A DNA stretch of 11,600 nucleotides from Rickettsiales bacterium. GTDB taxonomy: Bacteria; Pseudomonadota; Alphaproteobacteria; Rickettsiales; Deianiraeaceae. Shown piece after piece: positions 1 through 6,626 of the stretch. The notes under the pieces were generated by a model. The model worked only from the letters and a program-made list of their open reading frames with translations. It did not search any database and was not told where the DNA came from. Position numbers and translations under genes: made by a program. How positions within the stretch are numbered: position 1 is the stretch's first letter; the number at the start of each line of letters is the position of its first letter. Where the stretch lies: NCBI GenBank assembly GCA_947485035.1, contig CANKQN010000018.1, positions 1 through 11,600 of the forward strand, read 5' to 3'.

Positions 1-1
1 A

Positions 2-568
<567 letters not shown>

Positions 569-571
569 GAA

Positions 572-1243
572 ATGGAAGATAAGGAGTTCGAAGAGTTAAA
601 ATTCAAGTTCGACCAACACAAACAGCTTGATGATAAGTTATTGCAAGCAAGTGGTATTTTTGATAAACAGTTGTTTGCATTTAATATTGGATTGATAACA
701 TTAATATTCTTATTGCTTAACAAACAATATGATATTCATAAGTGTTGGTATGTAATATTTATACTTTTTGCGTTTTGTCCAATTATTTCATCGATTCTTC
801 TAATGGGAACATATATTCGAACGAGAAAAATTATAGCAATTCAACAAAGTTTGATATTTCATTTTGATCAAGATAGTAGTGATAAATGTGATGTGCTTGA
901 TGCACGAAATGCAAGACATAGTTCCACATCTTATTGGATTTGTGTTGTAAGTTGGATGGCAGTTGTGTTGATAATTTTCCTTGCAATATTTGTAATTGAC
1001 TTTAAAAAAGAAATATCTAACAATCCATCTATTAATGATAAATCTATGTCTACAAGGAATGTAAGTAATAATTTGAGTGGGTTTGATGGTAAATCTTTCG
1101 CTCAGCAAGCACTAAAACCTACATTAGCCTCAGCAGGAAAAAGCTTTTCGCAAGCTGGTGCTGGTATAAGTTCTCAACCAAAACCACAAACAACCGCATC
1201 TCAACCTCAACAACAAAACAACCTTCAAACAAACAATAAATGA
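572..1243 (+). CDS. Unrecognised three-TM membrane protein with Q/S/N-rich tail
   Basis: I do not recognise this 223-aa protein. Visible parts are a charged N-terminus (1-33, rich in K, E, D), hydrophobic segments at about 35-49, 58-81 and 121-143, a basic loop after the second (YIRTRK, 81-86), and an unstructured tail from about 150 rich in Q, S, N and P that contains two GKSF(A/S)Q copies (173-178, 189-194). By the positive-inside rule the N-terminus and the 82-120 loop would be cytoplasmic and the low-complexity tail outside; this is inference. It starts 3 nt after the lpdA stop, with only an AGGA overlapping that stop as a possible ribosome-binding site. Its TGA overlaps the rnj ATG (ATGA, 4 nt), so its translation probably feeds into RNase J. 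Base composition looks more AT-rich than in its neighbours, which may mean fast evolution or acquisition. Confidence 0.8.
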   Translation: MEDKEFEELKFKFDQHKQLDDKLLQASGIFDKQLFAFNIGLITLIFLLLNKQYDIHKCWYVIFILFAFCPIISSILLMGTYIRTRKIIAIQQSLIFHFDQDSSDKCDVLDARNARHSSTSYWICVVSWMAVVLIIFLAIFVIDFKKEISNNPSINDKSMSTRNVSNNLSGFDGKSFAQQALKPTLASAGKSFSQAGAGISSQPKPQTTASQPQQQNNLQTNNK

Positions 1244-2919
1244 AAAAACTCGCATTTTTACAAAACCCCGAAAGTATTTACTTCATTCCCCTTGGTGGTT
1301 GTAATGAAATTGGCATGAACTTTAATTTATATTACAAAGACGGCAAGTGGATTGTAATTGACTGTGGAATTGGTTTTGCATCGGAGGCAATTCCGGGTGT
1401 GGATATCATTGTTCCGGATTACAAATTCATTTCCGACAACAACATCAAAATTGAAGCACTAATTCTGACCCACATTCACGAGGATCACGTTGGTGCCATT
1501 GCGCATTTGTGGGAGGGGATTGGTCGTCCAAAAATTTACGCAACGCCGCTTGGTCGTGAATTTGTGTTGCACAAATTTGCCGATATCAAAATTCGTGATA
1601 AACCTGAAATCATCACAATTCACGGCGAAATGCGTAAGGTGAACATTGGAACATTTGCGATTGAATTTGTGGGTTTGACTCACTCCGTCCCAGAAATGAA
1701 GGCGATAGTTCTTGACTCTCCATGGGGGAAAATCGTTCATACAGGCGACTGGAAATTCGATAGTTCGCCGGTTGTTGGTCAAGAAAGTGATTTGAAGCGT
1801 CTTAAAGAGCTTGGAAAAGAGGGCGTTCACACAATTCTTTGTGATTCAACAAATATTTCTCAAGAAGGGTTTTCCGGCAGCGAAGGAGATTTGGAAAAAT
1901 CGATTATTAAGCTTGTGAAAGAGCAAAAAGGCAGGGTTGTAATTGCCACATTTGCCTCGAACTTAGCGCGAGTTCAGACAATTTGCAATGTTGCACAAAA
2001 AACTGGCAGAAAGCTTGTTCTATCTGGCTTTTCACTTCGCAGAATTACTGAAATTGGTCTGAAAATTGGATATTTTCAAAATTGCCCTGAATTTCTTGAT
2101 CAAAAAGACGCAAGCGGTTTGAAGCCCGAGCAAACTCTAATTTTATGCACAGGATGTCAGGGTGAACAGCGTGCAGCACTTTCAAAAATTGCAAGCAAGG
2201 AACATCCACATATTAAGCTTAACAAGGGCGATTCCGTTATTTTCTCCTCAAAAATTATCCCCGGCAATGAGAAATCAATTTACGAAGTATTCAATAAATT
2301 CGTCCAAAGAGACATAAACATTTTTACAGAACGTGACCATCAAGTGCATGTTTCTGGTCACCCAAATCGCGGAGAACTCAAAAAAATGTATTCACTTTTG
2401 AAGCCAAAAAACCTGATTCCCGTTCACGGCGAGCAGTATCACATCATGGAGCACTGCGAATTTGGTAAGTCTCTTGGTATGAAATCGATGCGTCCAAAAA
2501 ATGGCGATGTTATTGAAATTAGCAAAGATGGCGTCGCAAAAGTTGATTCGGTTCACAGTGGATATCTGTGTGTTGATGGTACAAGATTTGAGAGTCTTGA
2601 CAGCTCAATTTTCAGGGAACGCAAAGCAATTGCCGTTGGTGGAATGATTTCATGCGTTTGCATTGTTACATCCGCTGGTAAGTTGACTTGCCAACCAATA
2701 ATTGAACATTATGGCGTTTTTGACGGCAAAAAGCAAGATGAAATCAAGGAATTTCAGAAAGGTCTGCGTGCCGAAATAACTGAACTTTTGGTCAATTTCG
2801 ACAACATATCGCAATCAAAAAAAGTAATTGAACGCACAATTGACAACACTATCGCAAAATCGATGAAATATTCGCACGGCAAAATTCCATTTATTAATGT
2901 AATTTTCCATGTTATATAA
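1240..2919 (+). CDS. rnj: Ribonuclease J (metallo-beta-lactamase / beta-CASP RNase)
   Basis: RNase J is a cytoplasmic zinc-dependent 5'-to-3' exoribonuclease and endoribonuclease for RNA maturation and decay. The 559-aa product has the family's usual length. The metallo-beta-lactamase core carries the zinc motif HIHEDH (H78, H80, D82, H83), then LTHSVPE with H148 and HTGDWKFD with D170. The beta-CASP domain follows (roughly 200-370) with CDSTN (201-205), ATFASN (236-241) and SGHPNRGEL (372-380). PVHGEQYH (395-401) gives the last metal-binding His. The C-terminal 100 or so residues match the RNase J C-terminal domain in position. The ATG overlaps the upstream stop by 4 nt, and its own 3' end overlaps the next start by 11 nt. 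RNase J replaces or accompanies RNase E in many alphaproteobacteria. No key residue is missing. Confidence 0.96.
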   Translation: MKKLAFLQNPESIYFIPLGGCNEIGMNFNLYYKDGKWIVIDCGIGFASEAIPGVDIIVPDYKFISDNNIKIEALILTHIHEDHVGAIAHLWEGIGRPKIYATPLGREFVLHKFADIKIRDKPEIITIHGEMRKVNIGTFAIEFVGLTHSVPEMKAIVLDSPWGKIVHTGDWKFDSSPVVGQESDLKRLKELGKEGVHTILCDSTNISQEGFSGSEGDLEKSIIKLVKEQKGRVVIATFASNLARVQTICNVAQKTGRKLVLSGFSLRRITEIGLKIGYFQNCPEFLDQKDASGLKPEQTLILCTGCQGEQRAALSKIASKEHPHIKLNKGDSVIFSSKIIPGNEKSIYEVFNKFVQRDINIFTERDHQVHVSGHPNRGELKKMYSLLKPKNLIPVHGEQYHIMEHCEFGKSLGMKSMRPKNGDVIEISKDGVAKVDSVHSGYLCVDGTRFESLDSSIFRERKAIAVGGMISCVCIVTSAGKLTCQPIIEHYGVFDGKKQDEIKEFQKGLRAEITELLVNFDNISQSKKVIERTIDNTIAKSMKYSHGKIPFINVIFHVI

Positions 2920-3382
2920 GGGTTTTGCATTTGCACTGGTTTTGGGATCTTGTTCCACGATGGACCTGAACAGTGCAATTTATCAATCCGATGTTGAAAT
3001 TAAGTTGGTAACGCAAAATCAAAAAGAGGAGTTTAGCATTATTGATATTGAGCTCCGCAGGCTTTTTAAAACTACGACGCCTTCTCGCAAGTGTAATATT
3101 GATGTTGCAATTGTTAAAAATTCTGTGAACTCGGGGATATCCAGCACGCTTTTTGCAGTTAATAAAAATATCACAATGGTGGTAAATTATACAATTAAAT
3201 GCGACGATGGTCTTAAAACAACAAATTCAGTTTCACAATCAACAGATTTAACACTTCAACAGGAGCAAACATTTGCACAATATGTTGGTGAGAAAAAAGT
3301 TTCACACGATCTCTGTATTCAAATTGCCAAATTAATTCACGATGAATTGAAGATGTTCTTTGCGACGAGTGTGAAAATTTAG
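2909..3382 (+). CDS. Small lipoprotein, LptE-like (LPS assembly)
   Basis: This 157-aa protein has a short lipoprotein signal: MLYK, a hydrophobic run, then lipobox LGSC with the acylated Cys at residue 15. The mature part lacks TM segments and consists of alternating beta-type stretches, including KCNIDVAIVKN (61-71) and MVVNYTIKCDD (90-100), ending in an amphipathic helix (CIQIAKLIHDELKMFF). This plan, a lipid-anchored N-terminus, a central strand block with an S-T-L-F-A-type turn and a C-terminal helix, resembles alphaproteobacterial LptE, the lipoprotein plug of the LptD outer-membrane LPS translocon. The match is by architecture, not by a diagnostic motif, so I leave the symbol empty. Its ATG lies 11 nt inside the rnj 3' end, implying coupled translation. 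Its stop overlaps the convergent murG stop by 4 nt. It could instead be another small outer-membrane lipoprotein. Confidence 0.75.
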   Translation: MLYKGFAFALVLGSCSTMDLNSAIYQSDVEIKLVTQNQKEEFSIIDIELRRLFKTTTPSRKCNIDVAIVKNSVNSGISSTLFAVNKNITMVVNYTIKCDDGLKTTNSVSQSTDLTLQQEQTFAQYVGEKKVSHDLCIQIAKLIHDELKMFFATSVKI

Positions 3383-4680
3383 GCATAGTAATCTTTTGTT
3401 TCACCGAAAATTTCGTGAGCAATTTTGCGTGAAGCCCCTCTTTTTATTGCAATTTGACCATCTTGCTTCATGTTTTCAACGCTAGAATTCGACAAAAGTA
3501 AATTTATTAAAGTCGCAAGGTTATAGACATTTGATTCCCACGGTTTATGTAGTAAACCAAGGTGGTTTTGCACAATCCAATTGGCATTTTTCATTTGATG
3601 GTCGTCTGCCGAGTTTTTGAGCGGTATGAATATTGTTGGAACACCAAATGCGAGGAGATCGACAATTGAAGACGCGCCTGAGCGTGAAATGCAGACGTTG
3701 ATTTCTGGTAGTATGTCGTAAATATTTTCAAAAAATGGCTTAACTTCACACGAAATATTGTGTTTTTCGTATGTCGCAAGAATTATTTGCGTGGTTTTTG
3801 CGTCGGCTTGATGTAGAATGTGTAGGTTTTTGTGTTTGCGAGTGAGGTAGATTATCGCTGGCAATATCGACTTCAAAGATTCTGCACCGCCACTAGTTCC
3901 AGACATTATCAAAATATTGGTTTTGTCAGTTTGCGTGCGTTTAATAATGCGTGGCATTGAAGAAATTGCGTTTGAAAGTGGCATGCCAACATTGTGAATA
4001 TTATATAGTCGCGATTGGACGGGAAGAAATGTGAATATTTTTTGTGCAAATATGGCAAAAATCAAGTTCACTTTTCCAAAAACGGCGTTTTGTTCGTGCA
4101 AGAAAATTTGCTTGCGAAAAATAACTGCCCAAAAAAGTGTTGGAAATGATGCGTAGCCGCCAAATCCCGTTACTGTGCGAAATAAAAATCCTAAAAATAT
4201 AAAATGAAAAAACGATTTAACAATTGCTAAACCAAGGCACGAGAGTGATGTTATCCGCTTCCTTAGTGGTAAAATAGGCAGTGTGAATAGCAACATTGAA
4301 TTGCCGTGAGATTCGATTGTTTTAAATAATTTTTTTTTAATTTTATTGCGTTTTGCAATAATTGGTAGGGCGTTGGAATCTGAAACAAACAAAATACGAT
4401 TGTTGAAGCTCGTTTCTCCTGCGAAGTTTATTGCGGGGAAAATGTGTCCACCCGTGCCACCCGTGGTAACAATGTTCAACTTGCGAATTGATATTCGTGT
4501 GTCGAAATATCCACGAAATTTTGGGAAATAGTGTAGAATTTCCTCAACAATTGAATGCAATGCGTATAGAAGAAAAATTGCAAGTGAAATTGGTGTAAAT
4601 ATAAAGCGCAGAATTACAATTGTAATAACGAATATCTTTTGTTTAGAGGAAAGCTCCTCCATAAAAAATTTTTTTTTCAT
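3379..4680 (-). CDS. murG: MurG GlcNAc transferase with N-terminal membrane segment
   Basis: MurG transfers GlcNAc from UDP-GlcNAc to lipid I on the inner face of the plasma membrane, making lipid II. Numbering from the ATG at 4680 (433 aa), the motifs are GGTGGHIFPA (74-83), TGFGGYASFP (171-180), HEQNAVFG (195-202), the second glycine loop SGTSGG (260-265, in place of the usual GGSQGA), SRSGASS (332-338, where family members usually carry a Glu a few residues on and this one has Asp), and DDHQ (359-362). The frame stays open up to 4773, but that start lies inside pdhA. Plausible starts are ATG 4680, ATG 4662 and ATG 4728; none has a good Shine-Dalgarno. MurG is normally about 350-385 aa and starts close to the first glycine loop. 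Here about 70 extra residues precede it, including a hydrophobic stretch at about 16-46. It follows pdhA and is not in a dcw cluster. Confidence 0.93.
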   Translation of the reverse strand: MKKKFFMEELSSKQKIFVITIVILRFIFTPISLAIFLLYALHSIVEEILHYFPKFRGYFDTRISIRKLNIVTTGGTGGHIFPAINFAGETSFNNRILFVSDSNALPIIAKRNKIKKKLFKTIESHGNSMLLFTLPILPLRKRITSLSCLGLAIVKSFFHFIFLGFLFRTVTGFGGYASFPTLFWAVIFRKQIFLHEQNAVFGKVNLIFAIFAQKIFTFLPVQSRLYNIHNVGMPLSNAISSMPRIIKRTQTDKTNILIMSGTSGGAESLKSILPAIIYLTRKHKNLHILHQADAKTTQIILATYEKHNISCEVKPFFENIYDILPEINVCISRSGASSIVDLLAFGVPTIFIPLKNSADDHQMKNANWIVQNHLGLLHKPWESNVYNLATLINLLLSNSSVENMKQDGQIAIKRGASRKIAHEIFGETKDYYA

Positions 4681-4714
4681 GGAGATAATATTGCAAAACG
4701 CAAGAAATGATAGC

Positions 4715-5692
4715 TTACTTATAAACATCTGTGTATAGTTCAAGCTCCTCCGGTTGAGGTGAATTTTCAGCAAAATCGATCACTTCATTCACTTGCTTAT
4801 TTGCATCATTGTGAATTTGATCTAAATCTTCTATTGTGGCAATTTTTTCGTTGACGATATACCGTTGAAGGTTTATGATGGGATCGTGATTTTCCTTCAT
4901 ATCATTCAACTCCTCCTTTGTTCTGTATGTGGCAGGGTCTGACATTGAATGCCCACGATAGCGGTATGTTTTTACTTCAAGAAGGTAGGGTCCTTGGTTG
5001 CTGCGAACATGAGAAACGGCAATATCCATCGCTTTTTTCATGGAAAAAATATCCATACCATCAACTTTTGCATTGGCAATTGCAAAACCATCGCCACGAA
5101 TGTGAAGGTCTTCGACGGACGATCCTCTTGCAACAGAAGTTCCCATTGCGTAACCATTGTTTTCCACGATAAAAATTACCGGTAATTTCCATAGGGAGGC
5201 CATGTTGAAAGATTCATAAACCTGTCCTTGGTGGAAGGCACCGTCGCCCATGAATGTTACAGAAAGTGCTTTATTTTTTTTATATTTATTCGCAAAAGCA
5301 AGCCCTGTACCAATCGGAACTTGTGCCCCAACAATTCCGTGACCACCAAAAAAGTTTTTTTCTAAGTCAAAAATGTGCATAGAGCCACCTTTACCACGAG
5401 ATACCCCCGTAGATTTTCCGAAAAGTTCTGCCATAATGAATTTAGGGTCGGTTCCTGCAAAAATTGGGTGGGCGTGATCGCGATAACTTGTGATGACTTG
5501 ATCTTCCGCTGTGATTGCGGCGTAGACTCCGGCAACAACGGCTTCTTGACCGATGTATAAGTGGCAGAAACCTGCAATTTTACCCATTCCATACATTTGC
5601 CCTGCTTTTTCTTCAAATCTGCGTGCAATATACATCTTTTTATAAGAAGCCATGACGGCATCGTTTGAAAGTATTGCTGAATTTTTCGCCAT
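4715..5692 (-). CDS. pdhA: Pyruvate dehydrogenase E1 component, alpha subunit
   Basis: This is the thiamine-diphosphate-dependent alpha subunit of the alpha2beta2-type PDH E1, which decarboxylates pyruvate and acetylates the lipoyl group of E2. From ATG 5692 it has 325 aa, close to Rickettsia-type PdhA. Motifs are RRFEEK and GFCHLYIGQEA near the N-terminus, GKGGSMHIF, GGHGIVGAQVPIGTG, the ThDP/Mg motif GDG (149-151) ... ENN (177-179), and the phospho-loop stretch YRYRGHSMSDPATYR (243-257). In-frame ATGs also occur at 5704 and 5734. The one at 5734 falls inside the predicted promoter, so I prefer 5692, with 5704 possible. Unusually, pdhB does not follow; murG does, starting about 35 nt after the stop. 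The E1-beta and E2 genes must be elsewhere. Confidence 0.96.
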   Translation of the reverse strand: MAKNSAILSNDAVMASYKKMYIARRFEEKAGQMYGMGKIAGFCHLYIGQEAVVAGVYAAITAEDQVITSYRDHAHPIFAGTDPKFIMAELFGKSTGVSRGKGGSMHIFDLEKNFFGGHGIVGAQVPIGTGLAFANKYKKNKALSVTFMGDGAFHQGQVYESFNMASLWKLPVIFIVENNGYAMGTSVARGSSVEDLHIRGDGFAIANAKVDGMDIFSMKKAMDIAVSHVRSNQGPYLLEVKTYRYRGHSMSDPATYRTKEELNDMKENHDPIINLQRYIVNEKIATIEDLDQIHNDANKQVNEVIDFAENSPQPEELELYTDVYK

Positions 5693-5719
5693 AAAAATTT
5701 TCATATAAATATCGATTTT

Positions 5720-5747
5720 ATTATTTATCGTCAATTTTTTTTGTCAA
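5720..5747 (-). promoter_or_regulatory. Sigma70-type promoter for pdhA(-murG)
   Basis: Read on the minus strand, a perfect -35 TTGACA (5747-5742) is followed after 16 nt by AATAAT (5725-5720), five of six matches to TATAAT. The start point would be near 5713, about 20 nt before the preferred pdhA ATG. The spacer holds an A7 run and a second TTGACG. Nothing else in this short gap points to an operator. Transcription probably continues into murG. Confidence 0.6.
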
Positions 5748-5773
5748 GTTTTTTAAAACCTCACAAAAATCCC

Positions 5774-5802
5774 TTGCATTGTCATGAAAAATGTGCTATT
5801 GT
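5774..5802 (+). promoter_or_regulatory. Possible extended -10 promoter for the LRR-like gene
   Basis: TTGCAT (5774-5779) lies 17 nt ahead of TATTGT (5797-5802), which is preceded by TGC and so forms an extended -10 (TGnTATnnT). The -35 is weak. If used, transcription would start near 5809, downstream of the ATG at 5784, and translation would have to begin at ATG 5838 or 5853. I offer it as a weak candidate only. Confidence 0.25.
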
Positions 5803-6395
5803 TATTTATCAAATTATTATTAATTATTTTTTATTTTATGGGTTTATTAAATATGTTCATATGTTGTTTTCGCAAGAAAAATAAAATTTCCCCCAGCGTT
5901 TTATACCAGAATTTTTCCCCCAGCGTTTTATACCAGCCTCTCAGTGATGAAGCGAATTATGTAGACGGTTATAGTCAGGAAACTGTCAATTATAGCAAAT
6001 ATGAACAGATTACACTGCCACATGCTTCGTCGTGTAACTTTAAAGGGTTGGATTATTTGCGGATTGTCACAGCAGATTCGGCCAGGGAATGTAGTATTAG
6101 CAATTGTCCCAATATTAAAACTATTAAAGGGAAATCACTTGAAGAATTAAGAATCACTGGCAAATGCAACATCGAAAATATTGAGGCACCAAACTTAAAA
6201 AAGATTATGATTGTGGGTATATATGGTGCAGAATTGGAACTGTTTAAGAAGCAGATTAATGCGTCATTGCTTCAAGATCATAAAGTACAAATTGACTATG
6301 GTTGTGATACTGTCGTGGACAATAATAAAGTTCAACCACAAGCAGATGATCTATCACGTTTTAGTCCAGGTGCGGGGGTGAGTCGAGCTATGTAA
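5784..6395 (+). CDS. LRR-like anchored/secreted protein, probably 3'-frameshifted
   Basis: I do not recognise this 203-aa protein. Residues 4-28 are a continuous hydrophobic stretch followed by CCFRKKNK, so it is membrane-anchored or carries an atypical signal. A duplicated SPSVLYQ element follows (36-42, 45-51). Residues 84-145 look like a few irregular leucine-rich or internalin/BspA-like repeats: GLDYLRIV, CSISNCPNIKTI, LEELRIT, CNIENIEAPNLKKIMI. The tail is polar. The frame ends with an abrupt TAA at 6393 just after a G5 tract, yet the -1 frame continues open to 6562 and repeats sequence from this gene's end (see the next entry), so the intact product was probably about 258 aa. The start is uncertain: ATG 5784 gives the hydrophobic stretch, ATG 5838 would remove most of it, and neither has a Shine-Dalgarno. 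It is divergent from pdhA. Repeat proteins of this sort are often surface or effector proteins, but that role is only inference here. Confidence 0.65.
   Translation: MKNVLLLFIKLLLIIFYFMGLLNMFICCFRKKNKISPSVLYQNFSPSVLYQPLSDEANYVDGYSQETVNYSKYEQITLPHASSCNFKGLDYLRIVTADSARECSISNCPNIKTIKGKSLEELRITGKCNIENIEAPNLKKIMIVGIYGAELELFKKQINASLLQDHKVQIDYGCDTVVDNNKVQPQADDLSRFSPGAGVSRAM
5887..5936 (+). repeat. 27-nt tandem direct repeat (two copies)
   Basis: A 23-nt exact match (5887-5909 and 5914-5936; core CCCCCAGCGTTTTATACCAG) recurs at a 27-nt period. It encodes SPSVLYQ twice, nine residues apart, just after the membrane segment of the LRR-like protein. The identical DNA suggests a recent, in-frame duplication. 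Confidence 0.9.
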
Positions 6396-6500
6396 GAGCA
6401 ATATCAAAGGTTAAAATAAATAAATTAATAGATAAAGATCGTACAGATAAAGATCGTACAGAATTTTCGAGTACATATGCGGAGGATGAGTCGAGCTATG
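6379..6500 (+). repeat. 14-bp direct repeat pair spaced 108 nt
   Basis: TGAGTCGAGCTATG occurs at 6379-6392 and 6487-6500. The 108-nt period is 36 codons. In the -1 frame each copy encodes ESSY, followed by VR or ER. It looks like a remnant of a longer 36-residue duplicated unit. Confidence 0.85.
6430..6459 (+). repeat. 15-bp perfect tandem repeat (two copies)
   Basis: AGATAAAGATCGTAC is present twice in direct succession (6430-6444, 6445-6459), then AG. In the extended frame it encodes DKDRT twice. The unit is a multiple of three, consistent with coding constraint. Confidence 0.92.
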
Positions 6501-6573
6501 AAAGACCAGATTATATTGTTAGAAAGCGTATTGCATGTGGCAATGGTGCGAGTATTGTGTAGTAAATAATTTC

Positions 6574-6603
6574 TTGACAATTAAATTTCTTTAATTTTTG
6601 AAT
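6574..6603 (+). promoter_or_regulatory. Sigma70-type promoter for atpG
   Basis: A perfect -35 TTGACA (6574-6579) lies 18 nt ahead of TTGAAT (6598-6603, four of six matches to TATAAT). The transcript would begin near 6610. An AAGG at 6620-6623 then sits a few bases before the atpG ATG at 6627 as a modest ribosome-binding site. The promoter lies just after the end of the LRR-like gene remnant, so atpG is probably transcribed on its own. Confidence 0.5.
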
Positions 6604-6626
6604 TGCAATGAATTTATTCAAGGTCA

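Larger units (their letters stand above)
6365..6562 (+). pseudogene. Detached 3' end of the LRR-like gene (-1 frame)
   Basis: The frame one base back from the 5784 gene is open from 6365 to a TAG at 6560-6562 and contains no ATG, GTG or TTG until its penultimate codon, so it cannot be an independent gene. Joining the frames at the G run (6374-6378) by adding one G gives a continuous C-terminus of about 60 residues. It carries ESSYVR and, 36 residues later, ESSYER, plus a DKDRT pair. The two ESSY segments share 14 identical bases at exactly 108 nt, and both lie in this frame, which supports it as the original one. It may be a real one-base deletion, a phase-variable tract or a sequencing error. 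No classical -1 slippery heptamer is present. Confidence 0.6.

Noticed and set aside
4681..4773. Longer MurG start inside pdhA (464 aa).
   Set aside because: It would overlap the conserved end of pdhA (ELYTDVYK) and lacks a ribosome-binding site; shorter in-frame starts exist.
5741..5746. TTGTCA as a -35 for the plus-strand LRR-like gene.
   Set aside because: It is the reverse side of the pdhA -35 and nothing like a -10 lies 16-18 nt downstream.
6374..6395. Programmed -1 ribosomal frameshifting at the G run.
   Set aside because: The sequence GCG GGG GTG does not fit the X XXY YYZ heptamer and I see no clear downstream hairpin; an indel is simpler.
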